In this document: piece after piece, positions 9,262 to 18,394 of the stretch
Position numbering within the stretch: position 1 is the first letter of the stretch
Layout of the letters: the number at the start of each line of letters is the position of its first letter
Assembly (NCBI RefSeq): GCF_001715295.1
Contig: NZ_MDKB01000004.1
Span: 632,749 to 696,748 of the forward strand
Reading direction: 5' to 3'
From: Streptomyces griseus
GTDB lineage: Bacteria > Actinomycetota > Actinomycetes > Streptomycetales > Streptomycetaceae
Length of the DNA: 64,000 bases
Made by a program: the position numbers and the translations under genes
Notes under the pieces: generated by a model
Databases searched by the model: none
What the model was told of the DNA's origin: nothing
What the model saw: the letters and a program-made list of their open reading frames with translations, nothing else

Positions 9262-10230
9262 ATGGAGGAACGAGTGGTGGTCGTCGTCGGATACGACGAG
9301 GCCGAGTTGCTGGACATCGCTTGCGTGACGACAAGCTTGATCACCGCCAACCGGCTCGGAGCCAGCCCTGCCTATGCCGTGAGCGTGGCCACCCCGGGAG
9401 GCCGTGCGATCACGTGCGACCCGGGGCTCACGCTGCAGGGCCGGCGGTCCCTGGAGCGGCTGAGGGGACCGCTGGACACGCTGATCGTCTCGGGAGGCCT
9501 CGGCCACGATGCCGCGGCGGACAATCCGAGGATCATCGGCCATGTCCGCCGTCTGGCCAGGGAGAGCCGCAGGGTGGCCTCGGTCTGCACGGGGGCGACC
9601 GTCCTGGCTGCCGCTGGTCTGCTCGACGGCAAACGCGCCACGACTCACTGGCTGAATGCCGAGCAGTTGGCCCGCACCTACCCGGAGATCACCGTGGATC
9701 CCGCTCCGATCTACATCCGCGACGGAAGTGTGTCCACCGCGGCGGGCGTCACCAGCGCCCTCGACCTCACCCTGGCCTTCATCGACGAGGACCATGGCGC
9801 GGAACTGGCGCGCGCAGTGGCCCGCGGGCTGGTCACCTATCTGCAACGGCCGGGCAACCAGGCGCAGATGAGCATGTTCACAGCCACCCCAGCACCCACG
9901 AACACCCTGGTCAAGCGAGCCGTCGACCACATCGTCAGCCACCTGGCCGGCGACCTGACCGCAACCGCACTGGCAGCCGAGGCGGGGGTGAGCGAACGCC
10001 ACCTGACCCGCCTGTTCCTCGACCACCTCGGAAAAGCACCAGGCCGATTCGTCCGCGACGCACGCACCGCAGCCGCCGCTCACCTCCTGACGTCGACCTC
10101 ACTACCCGTGGCGAGCGTGGCTGCACGCTGCGGTTACAACACCGCTGAAACGCTCCGCCAGGCATTCGTCAGCCGCTACGGGACATCGCCCTCGCGCTAC
10201 CGGGCAACGCAAAGCACACCAGCTACCTGA
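9262..10230 (+). CDS. GlxA-type AraC regulator with DJ-1 domain
   Basis: 322 residues from ATG 9262. Residues 1-190 form a DJ-1/PfpI-like domain with VASVCTGATVLAAAGLLDG (Cys109). Residues 220-320 hold two AraC HTH motifs, LAAEAGVSERHLTRLFLDHLGK and VAARCGYNTAETLRQAFVSRYG. These regulators likely sense small molecules through the catalytically silent DJ-1 domain. It is divergent from a stand-alone DJ-1 enzyme; both halves share the same elbow, suggesting shared ligand chemistry (inference). Confidence 0.9.
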   Translation: MEERVVVVVGYDEAELLDIACVTTSLITANRLGASPAYAVSVATPGGRAITCDPGLTLQGRRSLERLRGPLDTLIVSGGLGHDAAADNPRIIGHVRRLARESRRVASVCTGATVLAAAGLLDGKRATTHWLNAEQLARTYPEITVDPAPIYIRDGSVSTAAGVTSALDLTLAFIDEDHGAELARAVARGLVTYLQRPGNQAQMSMFTATPAPTNTLVKRAVDHIVSHLAGDLTATALAAEAGVSERHLTRLFLDHLGKAPGRFVRDARTAAAAHLLTSTSLPVASVAARCGYNTAETLRQAFVSRYGTSPSRYRATQSTPAT

Positions 10231-10516
10231 AGGCACCGCCGTGCTCCGCCCACCTGGGACCACCACCGATCAGAGGCCAGGCCAGCGTTTTCACCCCGCC
10301 CACGTCCAGCCCCAGGCATTCGGACGGTTCCGATACCCGACTCCATCATCAGCCATCGACCCGGTGGACGCCGTCGAAGTCCATCCGCCTCTGGTCGGAT
10401 GCCGCCGGCGACGCGCTGCCCCTGGGCGCACATCTCGATGGCGACGTGCCGCACAGGGTTCGTGGCCGGAGTGTCCGACCGGAGGGTACTTTCCTGCAGC
10501 GTCGTGGGTTCCGTTC

Positions 10517-11518
10517 TCACGGCGCCGGGACGGTCTCCGGTTCCGTGGTGATGGCTGCCCGAGCGTAGCGGGCGGCGAGAGCCCCGAACGCGGTGGCCAG
10601 TTGAGGCGGGCCGATGACCTCGATGTCGGTGTCGAAGCGACCGATGGCGGCGGCGAGTCCGGTCCATGACCAGGAGCCGAGGACGAGTCGGCAGCGGTGG
10701 GGACCGAGCTCCACGACGATGCCGTCCTGGGCGAAGGGCGCGACGTCGGCGGCCGGGAGGTGGAGGACGACCTCGCCTCGGCAGGGCCAGTCGGTGCCGG
10801 TGCCGTCGTTGCCGCGGAACCGGCTGGTGATGAACGCGGAGACGTCGCCGCCGGGGAGGTCGCGCGGAGCGAAGCGGGGACCGGTGGGTACGCGAGGGCG
10901 GAGGCGGTCGGCGCGGAAGGTGCGCCAGTCCTTGCGGTGGAGGTCCCAGGCCACCAGGTACCAGCGATGCCGCCGGACGACCAGGTGGTGGGGCTGCACA
11001 CGACGGGCCTCGCCGGCCGGGGCGCCCGGGCCCTGCACGTAGTCGAAGCGCAGTTCCTCGCGGGCGTGGACGGCGCGGCTCAGGTCCATCAGGACCTGAG
11101 CGTCGACCTGCGGGGTGTCGCCGGCCGAGGCGGGCGGGTGGACGGCGGTGACGTGCATCAGGTCGATGCGGTGGCGCAGGCGGGGCGGCATGACCTGGCG
11201 GAGGGTGGCCAGCGCGCGGGAGGCGTCTTCGGCGACGGTGGTACCGACGGCCGCGGTCCGCAGCGCGACGGCCAGGGCGACGGCCTGTCCGTCGTCGAAC
11301 AGCAGGGGCGGCAGGTGAGCGCCCGCCTCCAGACGGTAGCCACCGGCCGGCCCTTTGACGGTCGTGATCGGGTAGTCGAGTTCGCGCAGGCGGTCGATGT
11401 CACGACGGACGGTGCGTGAGGTGACGCCGAGACGCCCGGCGAGATCGTCGCCGGACCAGTGACGGGTCGTCTGAAGGAGCGAGAGCAGCGCGAGCAGCCG
11501 AGCGGACGTCCTGTGCAT
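10517..11518 (-). CDS. YafY-like HTH regulator with WYL domain
   Basis: 333 residues. N-terminal winged helix (LAGRLGVTSRTVRRDIDRLREL), then GGYRLEAGAHLPPLLFDD, a standard DeoR/YafY linker. The WYL domain covers about 140-220 with HHLVVRRHRWYLVAWDLHRKDWRTFRADR, where the key trio is W-Y-L. A C-terminal WCX domain follows. It is divergent from a VOC protein gene (150-base gap), the usual arrangement for this family, and probably represses that gene. Ligand unknown. Confidence 0.9.
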   Translation of the reverse strand: MHRTSARLLALLSLLQTTRHWSGDDLAGRLGVTSRTVRRDIDRLRELDYPITTVKGPAGGYRLEAGAHLPPLLFDDGQAVALAVALRTAAVGTTVAEDASRALATLRQVMPPRLRHRIDLMHVTAVHPPASAGDTPQVDAQVLMDLSRAVHAREELRFDYVQGPGAPAGEARRVQPHHLVVRRHRWYLVAWDLHRKDWRTFRADRLRPRVPTGPRFAPRDLPGGDVSAFITSRFRGNDGTGTDWPCRGEVVLHLPAADVAPFAQDGIVVELGPHRCRLVLGSWSWTGLAAAIGRFDTDIEVIGPPQLATAFGALAARYARAAITTEPETVPAP

Positions 11519-11668
11519 GCCTCCATGGTCCCTGAAGTACCGGACACACCCTGTCCTCCACCCCTGCCATTGTGCGTACGAGCCGTCCGGGAGACATGCC
11601 CCCGGTCACGGCCGCCGCTCGGCGGCCGACGGCGCACATGTGTCACCCATCGAGGCAAGGAGCAGGTC

Positions 11669-12091
11669 ATGTCCGTCACGACCACCACCCACCTGAACTT
11701 TCGGGGCACCGCACGGGAGGCGCTCGACTTCTACCGGTCCGTCTTCGGCGGGCGTACCGTCGCGGTCACCTACAAGGACGCGGGCGCCGTGCGGAACGAG
11801 AGCGAGGCGGACTGGGTCATGTGGGGCGAGGTGGCCGGCGCCGACGGCTTCCACGTCATGGCCTACGACGTGCCCTCGCAGCTGCCCTGGAACCAGGGCG
11901 AGAACGCGTTCTTCGTCTCGGTGCGGGGAGACGACGCCGAGGAGATCAGCGCCCTGTGGGACAAGCTCGCGGAGGGGTCGACCGTCGTGAGTCCGCTGGC
12001 ACCCGCGCAGTGGGCGCCGCTGTACGGCATGCTCACCGACCGCTTCGGCGTCACCTGGGTCCTGGACGTCACCGCTCCGTACAACGGCTGA
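11669..12091 (+). CDS. VOC/PhnB-like protein
   Basis: 140 residues from ATG 11669 with site GGCAAGGAG. The start TTTHLNFRGTAREALDFYRSVFGG and the end DRFGVTWVLDVTAPY are the hallmark ends of the PhnB-type glyoxalase/bleomycin-resistance fold. Enzymatic activity is not assignable; the family includes dioxygenases, isomerases and binding proteins. Its divergent WYL regulator probably controls it. A strong terminator follows. Confidence 0.88.
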   Translation: MSVTTTTHLNFRGTAREALDFYRSVFGGRTVAVTYKDAGAVRNESEADWVMWGEVAGADGFHVMAYDVPSQLPWNQGENAFFVSVRGDDAEEISALWDKLAEGSTVVSPLAPAQWAPLYGMLTDRFGVTWVLDVTAPYNG

Positions 12092-12115
12092 ACCAGCTGA
12101 CCTGCACCTGACCAT

Positions 12116-12168
12116 GCCCGCGCCGTCCGGGCCGCCACAGCCACACGGGCGGCCGGGACGGCGCGGGC
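12116..12168. terminator. strong hairpin between convergent genes
   Basis: GCCCGCGCCGTCC-GGGCCGCC pairs with GGGCGGCC-GGGACGGCGCGGGC around a 10-base loop. It lies between the VOC gene and a convergent hypothetical gene and could serve both. Confidence 0.75.
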
Positions 12169-12260
12169 GCGCCACACGTACGGCAGCGGGAGGAACGCGT
12201 GTCCTCCTCTATACATAGGGCAGCGCTTGCGAGCCTGTCGCGGGTGCTGACAGATGAGGA

Positions 12261-12665
12261 TCATGGCGCCATGCGTCGGGTGAGCTCGCGTGACTTCTGC
12301 CGCAGCGCGGCTGTCCATTCCTTTGCATCGGGATCCGAAGCCGTCTTGAGATAGGCGCTCTCGGCCGCCTGCCAGTTCACCTCGATGTTCGCTTTTTCAG
12401 CCAGAGCCAGCACTGTGGCGACGAACCCTTCGGCCATGGTGGCCATGACGGCGTGCCTGGTCCGGCCATGCCAGGCGAGCAGGGCGTCGACGAACGCTGC
12501 GAACGCGCTGGGGTCGATCTGACACTCGTCAGCTTCCATGAGGCCGAAGCCGGATGGCAGACCCACTTCGGCTCGATAGACGCCGACCTGGCTCATGAAC
12601 AGCCGGGATGCCCCGTTGGACGGGTTCCACAGGGTTTGGTCGCCCACTATGTAGTACTGGCTCAC
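12261..12665 (-). CDS. DUF6086-like hypothetical protein
   Basis: 134 residues. The start MSQYYIVGDQTLWNPSNGAS and the centre LMEADECQIDPSAFAAFVDALL resemble the streptomycete DUF6086 family, assigned from memory. Function unknown, soluble, no signal. Often seen near mobile or stress islands. A single gene with a downstream bidirectional hairpin. Confidence 0.7.
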   Translation of the reverse strand: MSQYYIVGDQTLWNPSNGASRLFMSQVGVYRAEVGLPSGFGLMEADECQIDPSAFAAFVDALLAWHGRTRHAVMATMAEGFVATVLALAEKANIEVNWQAAESAYLKTASDPDAKEWTAALRQKSRELTRRMAP

Positions 12666-12815
12666 GTCAGCCTCTCACTGCTGGTCCTAAGGGGTCGACA
12701 TTACGGTCAGTGAGCGTTTTCAGCGTGGCCACTGATCGGGTGACGGGATCGGTTCTCGTCACGCACGAGGCTCCCGCGCCGTCCACCACATGGCTTCCTG
12801 GCAGGAGAAGGACGT

Positions 12816-13214
12816 CTACGGGGCGGAACTACTTGCGGCTGCCTGGTCGAGTGTGGCCGGACACGAGTCGGAGTCCGGGTGTGTGGCGAGGGCGATCAGG
12901 GCGTCGAGGCGTTGGCCCGCCGCCTGCAACTCGGCGATCTTCGCCGTCGTGCGGGCACGTTCGTCAAGCAAGCGCGCCAGCAACTCGGGACCGACGTGGC
13001 GTGCATCGATAGCCGGCAGGAGTGAGGCGATCACGCGGCTGGTGAGCCCGGCTGTGTAGAGCTCGCGGATCAGCCGTACACGGTCTTCGGCCGACTGCGG
13101 GTAGACCCGCTGTCCTCCTGCCGTGCGCGAGGAACGCAGCAAGCCCTGCTCCTCGTAGTAGCGCAAAGCGCGCGTACTGACGCAGGCCCGGTCGGCCAGC
13201 TCTCCGATACGCAC
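12816..13214 (-). CDS. MerR family regulator of the adjacent SDR
   Basis: 132 residues from GTG 13214, with GAGGGG 8 bases upstream. The longer reading begins with TTG inside the operator and is unlikely. The MerR winged helix is at the start (VRIGELADRACVSTRALRYYEEQGLL), followed by the long antiparallel coiled coil of the dimer. The C-terminal region has one Cys (DSDSCPATL), so it is not an obvious metal sensor. It is divergent from an SDR gene with a perfect dyad between them. Confidence 0.88.
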   Translation of the reverse strand: MRIGELADRACVSTRALRYYEEQGLLRSSRTAGGQRVYPQSAEDRVRLIRELYTAGLTSRVIASLLPAIDARHVGPELLARLLDERARTTAKIAELQAAGQRLDALIALATHPDSDSCPATLDQAAASSSAP

Positions 13215-13252
13215 TGTGACTCGCCCCTCGCTCTGCGGTGTCCGATTTGCCT

Positions 13253-13268
13253 TTGACGTTGACGTCAA
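13253..13268. promoter_or_regulatory. perfect dyad between MerR regulator and SDR
   Basis: TTGACGT-TG-ACGTCAA, 7-base arms around TG, in the divergent promoter region. It contains a TTGACG that could be the -35 of the SDR gene, with TAGGCG 19 bases downstream. A 19-base spacer is typical of MerR-activated promoters. Binding by the adjacent MerR is inference. Confidence 0.7.
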
Positions 13269-13330
13269 GTTCTAGCGTAGGCGCGAAGGGCGGGAGCAAT
13301 CGCCGTCCTCCGCCCGATGAAAGGATGATC

Positions 13331-14047
13331 ATGGACATTGCTGGTTCCACCGCGCTCGTGACCGGAGCCAACCGGGGCATTGGCCGGCGCTTCGTTGACG
13401 AATTGCTGGCCCGCGGAGCCGAGAGGGTCTACGCGGCGACCCGCAGCCCGGAGACGATCACCGCATCCGACCCCCGCGTCAGCCCGCTGTACCTGGACCT
13501 CCTCGACGAGAAGTCGATCACGGATGCGGCCGCCGTCGCACAGGACGTGACACTGCTGGTCAACAACGCTGGCATCGCCACAGGAGCCAACCTGCTGACC
13601 GACGACCTGGACGACGTCCGGCGAGAACTGGAGACGCACCTCTTCGGCACCCTCCGCGTCATCCGCGCCTTCGCTCCGGTTCTGGCCACCCACGGCGGCG
13701 GAGCGATCGTGAACGTCCTCTCCGTACTGTCATGGGTTGCCACCCCCCAGGGTTCGGGCTCCTACTCCGTGGCCAAAGCCGCCGAGTGGAACATGACCAA
13801 CGGCGTACGCGTCGAGCTCGCCGGACAGAAGACCCTTGTCCAGGGTGTTCACCTGGGGGCAGCGGACACCGACATGATGGCGGGCACCGACGCCCCCAAG
13901 ATCGATCCCGTCGACGTCGCACGCGCCAGCCTTGACGGTGTGCAGAGCGACTCCCTCGAAGTGCTGGTCGACGACCCCAGCCGCTTTGTCAAGGCGGCCC
14001 TGGCCGGCGACCCGGCACAGCTGTACGGCCCTGCGCCCGCCAAGTGA
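13331..14047 (+). CDS. short-chain dehydrogenase/reductase (SDR), 3' end reshaped by an IS
   Basis: 238 residues from ATG 13331 (AAGGA site 7 bases upstream; an earlier ATG at 13325 is less well placed). Cofactor motif TGANRGIG, NNAG at LLVNNAGIATG, catalytic Ser in VLSVLSW and Y-S-V-A-K. NAD(P)-dependent oxidoreductase of unknown substrate. The stop codon TGA (14045-14047) straddles the first base pairs of an IS5-family element. Removing the IS and one AGT copy would extend the frame by 15 codons. Regulated by the divergent MerR protein (inference). Confidence 0.9.
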   Translation: MDIAGSTALVTGANRGIGRRFVDELLARGAERVYAATRSPETITASDPRVSPLYLDLLDEKSITDAAAVAQDVTLLVNNAGIATGANLLTDDLDDVRRELETHLFGTLRVIRAFAPVLATHGGGAIVNVLSVLSWVATPQGSGSYSVAKAAEWNMTNGVRVELAGQKTLVQGVHLGAADTDMMAGTDAPKIDPVDVARASLDGVQSDSLEVLVDDPSRFVKAALAGDPAQLYGPAPAK

Positions 14048-14930
14048 GCCTTCTCAGCGTTGCCTCTCCAGCGTGAGTACGGCTCTGGTGATGACGGTCA
14101 TGCGGTTGGGGCTGATGCGGGATCGTCGGAAGATCTGCCAGGTCTTCAGGCGTGCCATGCCGCGTTCGACTGGAGCTCGGGCTTGGGCGAGGGCGCGGTT
14201 GACGGTGCGCTGGGTAGGGGTGAGTTCCCCGCCGGGCGGTCGCCTGATCCCGGTGGTGACCCAGGGGCCGGCGCCTTGGTAGGCGCGGTCGGCCAGGACG
14301 GGGACACCTTGTCGCTCGCAGATCCGGATAATGCGGTGGGTGCGGGCCGCGGTCAGGTCGTGGGTCCGCCCCGGCAGGGCGGGTGAGATCCACAGGAGCC
14401 TGCCACTGGGGTCGGTGACGACTTGGACGTTCACCCCGTGGCGGCGGTGCTTGGCCGAGTAGTCGGCGCGACTGTCACCGACGCGGTCGCATTCGGCGAG
14501 GGTCCCGTCCAGGAGTACAAATTCAGGGTCTTCCTCGCGCAGTGTTTTCAGTAGGCCAGGAGCGCGGTCGGCGAGCATACCTGCGACCGAGGTGACGTAG
14601 GCGTCGGCGGTGCCGACGGATATCCCGAAGCCGGCGGCGATGTGGGCGAGGGTGTCGTGACGATGCAGGTACACGAGCGCGACGAGCGCACGCTGGTGCG
14701 GCGGGAGCTTGCAGCGGCGGTCGCCTTCGCGGGTGACGATGAGCATCGTGACCCACTCGACCAGGGCGTGAGGCAGATCCAGTGCGGCAGGATAGGGAAC
14801 CAACGAGGCTCCTGCGCCGATGGGTTGAGACTTCGAACATCTTCCCCAACGGTACGGGAGCCTCGTCCGTTTCGACCCTGCGTCCGCCAGCAGCCCAGTC
14901 ACCCGATCGGTGGCCACACTGAAAAGGCTC
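14046..14930 (-). mobile_element. complete IS5-family insertion sequence (885 bp)
   Basis: Inverted ends GAGCCTTCTCAGCGT (left) and the complement of GAGCCTTTTCAGTGT (right, 14916-14930) flank one transposase gene. A 3-base direct repeat AGT is found at 14043-14045 and 14931-14933, consistent with target-site duplication by an IS5-family transposase. The intact frame and ends suggest recent or still possible activity. It landed at the 3' end of the SDR gene. Confidence 0.88.
14054..14803 (-). CDS. IS5-family DDE transposase
   Basis: 249 residues from a TTG at 14803, preceded by GGAG with 5-base spacing. That start gives a protein opening [17 protein letters not shown] like family members. 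DDE_Tnp_4-type core: [13 protein letters not shown] with the first Asp, [24 protein letters not shown] with the second Asp, and [15 protein letters not shown] near the Glu. N-terminal HTH contains [19 protein letters not shown]. Catalyses cut-and-paste movement of the surrounding element. The frame is unbroken. Confidence 0.88.
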   Translation of the reverse strand: MVPYPAALDLPHALVEWVTMLIVTREGDRRCKLPPHQRALVALVYLHRHDTLAHIAAGFGISVGTADAYVTSVAGMLADRAPGLLKTLREEDPEFVLLDGTLAECDRVGDSRADYSAKHRRHGVNVQVVTDPSGRLLWISPALPGRTHDLTAARTHRIIRICERQGVPVLADRAYQGAGPWVTTGIRRPPGGELTPTQRTVNRALAQARAPVERGMARLKTWQIFRRSRISPNRMTVITRAVLTLERQR

Positions 14931-14976
14931 AGTCAGTCCTTGACGGAAGTGAGCCAGAACCCGGTTGGATGAGCAC

Positions 14977-15657
14977 GTGACTGTCCATGACGTAGCTCGC
15001 AGACTGCCCTCCCTCGCGGACCTGCGGAACCTGTGCCGCTCGCTGGCAATGCTCGATGCGATCCTGAGCCCGGACTGGGAAGGCCGGTACCACTCCTTCG
15101 GCGCCGGCTGGTCCGATGGCGAGGAGGTGGCCTCGATGCGCAACGGGTCGGGGGACGAGTACTCCATCGTCTTCACGGCGGCCGGGGCGTATGTCCGCGG
15201 CTTCGACCACGAATCACCGATGAGCCCGTACGGCAACGACGGCGAGCCCTGGCCGGGAGTGATCGACGAGGTGTCGGAGGTCTTCAGGCGCTTCGTCGTG
15301 GAGCCGGCGTTCACCGACGAGGACGGGGTTCCCGTCGTGACGGTCTGCCTGTGGCGGGGGTTGACGGACGATCGGTGGCAGCACGGCGTGATCGACTTCC
15401 CCACCGGTCGTGCCGACCCCGACGGGGCAACGCGCCTGTTCGCGCTCCTGGTCGACGGTTCACCGGAAGTGTTCCAGCGCTTCGCCGAGGACTACTACGA
15501 GGTGCCCGTGGACCTGGAAGCGGTCCGCGACGTGTACGACCTGCGGCCGCTGAGCCAGGAACTCGTGTCGTCGCTGAACTCGGAGGTGGCCCTCACGGAG
15601 CTGGCTGAGGACATCGCCGAGATCGGCTATCCGCAGCCGGTCCGGCACGCGATCTGA
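14977..15657 (+). CDS. hypothetical protein, 226 residues
   Basis: GTG at 14977 follows GGATGAG; a TTG at 14965 is an alternative. Soluble, acidic, with GSGDEYSIVFTAAGAYVRGF, HESPMSPYGNDGEPWPGV and DLRPLSQELVSSLN. I know similar uncharacterised streptomycete proteins but no named domain. It begins 46 bases beyond the IS5 end, so its promoter may have been altered by the insertion. Confidence 0.75.
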   Translation: MTVHDVARRLPSLADLRNLCRSLAMLDAILSPDWEGRYHSFGAGWSDGEEVASMRNGSGDEYSIVFTAAGAYVRGFDHESPMSPYGNDGEPWPGVIDEVSEVFRRFVVEPAFTDEDGVPVVTVCLWRGLTDDRWQHGVIDFPTGRADPDGATRLFALLVDGSPEVFQRFAEDYYEVPVDLEAVRDVYDLRPLSQELVSSLNSEVALTELAEDIAEIGYPQPVRHAI

Positions 15658-15836
15658 GCTTCGACTGCCGGTGACGGGCGGGGAGTCCGGCCGGACGGCG
15701 CCTGCAGGTGGCCGCCTGCCGCCTGCCGCCTGTCGACTCCGGGTGCGAGAAGTCGAGGTACAGGAAATCCCGGAGGCGACCGATCTTGCTGGGGGTTCGC
15801 CCACCTCGTGAGAGCTTCGAGCTGACGGGGGACTGC

Positions 15837-16091
15837 CCCAGCGCGCAGTTCGCGGACGTCTTCGCGGAGGTCGGGGATGTGATTGGGCAGCGTGCCCGGG
15901 GAGACGCCGAGGAGCTCGGTGATCGAGGTGACGAAGCGGCCCGCGTCGGGCAGCGGGTCGCGGGCGGCGCGGATGACTTCCTCGGTGGCGACGCCGGGGC
16001 GCCCGACGACCCGGCCGCGGGCACGGGCGGTCGCCACGCCCTCGTGGGTGCCGAAGACGAGGAGCTCGCGGAAGAACTCCGCCAGGTCCGG
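15837..16091 (-). pseudogene. serine recombinase/resolvase C-terminal remnant
   Basis: The minus-strand reading gives ARARGRVVGRPGVATEEVIR, then VTSITELLGVSPGTLPNHIP. These are the linker and the Hin-type HTH at the end of resolvase/invertase proteins (usually GRKGGRP then LGVSRSTLYRHIP). No catalytic N-terminal domain with its Ser is present and no plausible start exists. The scar shows past presence of a recombinase-bearing element. Confidence 0.7.
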
Positions 16092-16146
16092 TCGCCCCGG
16101 CGGGGCGACCGCAGCAGACGAAGGCTCTTGACGAACCGGCACGTGC

Positions 16147-16248
16147 TCAGGAGACCCGGCCGATGGTGCGGATCGCTTCCGCGACCGGCACGGCGAAGGC
16201 ACCCAGGAGGTACGGGTTGAGCCAGACGAAGGAGGAGGACCAACTCAT
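16147..16248 (-). pseudogene. possible membrane-protein C-terminal scrap
   Basis: A 33-residue reading starting MSWSSSFVWLNPYLLGAFAV and ending in a stop, hydrophobic in the middle. It looks like one last transmembrane helix of a lost gene. No ribosome site. Low certainty. Confidence 0.2.
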
Positions 16249-16302
16249 CGGGTCCTCGCCGTCCTCGCACGGGCCTCTGCCGTCGAGGCGGCGTGGACGC
16301 CG

Positions 16303-16950
16303 CTATGTCATTGCGCCGGCGTCCGTGACCACGCGGACGAGGGTGTCGACGAGTTCGTCGGCGGTGGTGTGCCACTTGTCCATGTCGAGGTGGCCGCTGA
16401 GCTCCATGCCCGCGATGCCGTGGGCGCTGGTCAGCAGCAGGGCGCCGTAATGCCGTGCGTTCCGCTCTCCCGCGAGCGCGGCGACGAGGGCCAGGAACTC
16501 GTCCTGAAAGCGCTCGGCCGCGCGGTCGGCCACAGTCGGGTCGCCTTCCGGCCCGCACAGCTGACGCCGGATGCGATCCATCCCCTCACCGAGCTGCCCA
16601 GGAAGATTTGCGCGCCGCCTGAACAGCACCTGGTACAGGTGCGGCTGGTTCCGGCCGACGTCGATGAGGGCGCGTAGAGCGCCGCACAGCTTCTCGGGGG
16701 CAGTCAGGGCCGCGTCGGTCCGAAGAGCGTGTACCTGGTCGCCGATCCGTTCCCAGCTTTCGGCCGCGACGGCGGTCAGCAGGCTGTCCTTGCCCGTGAA
16801 GTGCCGGTACGGCGCCCCCCGGGTCACACCTGCCCGCGCGCCCACCTCGCGCAAGGTGACCGCCTCGGGGCCGCCGACGTCGAGGAGCTCTGCGGCCGCG
16901 TCGAGCAGAGCGCGGCGGGTGGCGGCGGCGGACTCGGCACGGGTGGTCAT
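16303..16950 (-). CDS. TetR family regulator of the adjacent SDR
   Basis: 215 residues from ATG 16950 (another ATG lies four codons upstream). HTH LREVGARAGVTRGAPYRHFTGKDSLLTAVAAE is typical TetR. The C-terminal domain (HLYQVLFRRRANLPG, then LLTSAHGIAGMELSGH) resembles the TetR_C_13/WHG type. It is divergent from an SDR with two repeated dyads between. It should repress both genes until a ligand binds; the ligand may be an SDR substrate (inference). Confidence 0.9.
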   Translation of the reverse strand: MTTRAESAAATRRALLDAAAELLDVGGPEAVTLREVGARAGVTRGAPYRHFTGKDSLLTAVAAESWERIGDQVHALRTDAALTAPEKLCGALRALIDVGRNQPHLYQVLFRRRANLPGQLGEGMDRIRRQLCGPEGDPTVADRAAERFQDEFLALVAALAGERNARHYGALLLTSAHGIAGMELSGHLDMDKWHTTADELVDTLVRVVTDAGAMT

Positions 16951-16967
16951 GGCGCCCATCATACAGT

Positions 16968-17013
16968 TGACATTGTCATCTGAGGCGGTACCGTAACCGA
17001 GGTGACAACGTCA
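16968..17013. promoter_or_regulatory. paired TetR operator, repeat of TGACA-N-TGTCA type
   Basis: TGACA-T-TGTCA at 16968-16978 is a perfect dyad, followed by TCTGA. TGACA-A-CGTCA at 17003-17013 is a near-perfect dyad, also followed by TCTGA. The 16-base repeats lie 35 bases apart. The second one overlaps the GTG start of the SDR, so bound repressor would block both transcription and initiation. Confidence 0.75.
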
Positions 17014-17922
17014 TCTGAAGTCCAGAAACTGATCGTCGTGACCGGAGCCTCCACGGGCATGGGCGCGTCAGCTGCCCGCGAACTGGCTCGCCAGGGATTT
17101 CACGTCCTGGCCGGCGTGCGACGCGACCGTGACGCCGACGCCATCCGATCGACCGGCGTCGAGCCGGTCATCCTCGACATCACCAAGTCCGAGCAGGTGG
17201 AAGCACTCGCCGCGCGGGTCGCCGACGACCCGCGCGCGCTGCACGCGCTCGTCAACAACGCCGGCGTCCAGGTGAACGCCCCGGTCGAAGCCCTGCCGAT
17301 GACGGAGTGGCGGCAGGTGTTCGAAGTCAACCTCTTCGGCCACATCGCCGTCACTCAGGCGCTCCTGCCCGCGCTGCTGCGCAGCAAGGGTCGTGTGATC
17401 AACATCAGCTCGGTCGGTGGCAAGTTCGCCATGGCCACCTACGGCGCGTACGCCGGCGCGAAGTTCGCCCTGGAGGCGGTCAGCGACTCGCTCCGCCGCG
17501 AGGTCGCTCCGCTGGGCGTACAGGTCGTCGTGGTCGAGCCCGGAGGCGTCCGCACGGCGATGGCTGCTCGCGGGGTCGAGAAGGCGAACCGCCTGGCTGC
17601 CCGGATGACGCCGGAGCAGGACGAGCGTTACGGCAGCCTGGTCCGGGCGAACAATACGTTGATGGCCTCGGGCACCGCGTCAGGTCTGACCGCCGACGCC
17701 GCCGCCCGGGTCATCGCGAGGGCCGTGACGACGCGTAGACCGCGCACCCGCTACACCGCCGGCCGGGATGCCGCCCTGATCATGCGCCTGGGCCCGATGC
17801 TGTCCGACCGCACGCTCGACCGCGTCCTCGCCGCCAACCTGCGCCGTCACTACCCGAAGGGAGCCGTTGGCCGACGCGGACTCCGCGAACGCCTCCGCCC
17901 CCTGGGGTGCGGCCACCGGTGA
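17002..17922 (+). CDS. SDR family oxidoreductase
   Basis: 306 residues from GTG 17002. TGASTGMGASAA cofactor loop, NNAGVQVN, catalytic Ser in NISSVGGKF and the Y-A-G-A-K motif. A long C-terminal extension (about 60 residues beyond the Rossmann core) is typical of the USP-like SDR group acting on steroids or hydrophobic carbonyls. Divergent TetR and operators upstream. No good ribosome site is visible before the GTG, consistent with a leaderless or weakly translated message. Confidence 0.9.
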   Translation: MTTSSEVQKLIVVTGASTGMGASAARELARQGFHVLAGVRRDRDADAIRSTGVEPVILDITKSEQVEALAARVADDPRALHALVNNAGVQVNAPVEALPMTEWRQVFEVNLFGHIAVTQALLPALLRSKGRVINISSVGGKFAMATYGAYAGAKFALEAVSDSLRREVAPLGVQVVVVEPGGVRTAMAARGVEKANRLAARMTPEQDERYGSLVRANNTLMASGTASGLTADAAARVIARAVTTRRPRTRYTAGRDAALIMRLGPMLSDRTLDRVLAANLRRHYPKGAVGRRGLRERLRPLGCGHR

Positions 17923-18394
17923 GCTCACCGCCAACGGGCAACGTGCCCTCCTGCCCGGGTCGAGGACTCCCCCGGCGTCCAGCCGCGGTTTCGCTGCACG
18001 AGCATCGCACCGTGGCCGGACGAGCTGGGCCCGGCAGCGTGGACGATCAGGGGTGAGACCGGGTTCGGCGGCCGCCTCCAGACCTTCGTGGGCGAGGCCG
18101 AGGCCGCCGACGGCCTGGTGGTGGACGGCGCGCGCCAGTCCGGTGAGCCAGTGCGCGCGTCCGTTTACGTGATCTGCCGCCGGAAGCGTTCCTGGGCTGT
18201 ACCTTCCGATACACGCCGCAGGACGGCCCTGGCCTGCACCGGATCGGTGGCGTACTCCGCCCGCAGGACGTGCATGAGGGCGACGCGGGCGTCGACGGAG
18301 CGCCCCCTGCACGCGGGTCCGTGCTCGGAGAGCATCCGGCCCGCCGTTCTGCCGGCAGGACGACGCCGCACACCGCTGCAGAGGAGCTGCAGGT
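17923..18394. other. no recognisable gene (472 bases)
   Basis: GC-rich sequence with only shadow frames. A minus-strand reading near 18170-18350 (ALMHVLRAEYATDPVQARAV) faintly recalls an ANTAR helix, not enough to call. Nothing else seen. Confidence 0.4.
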
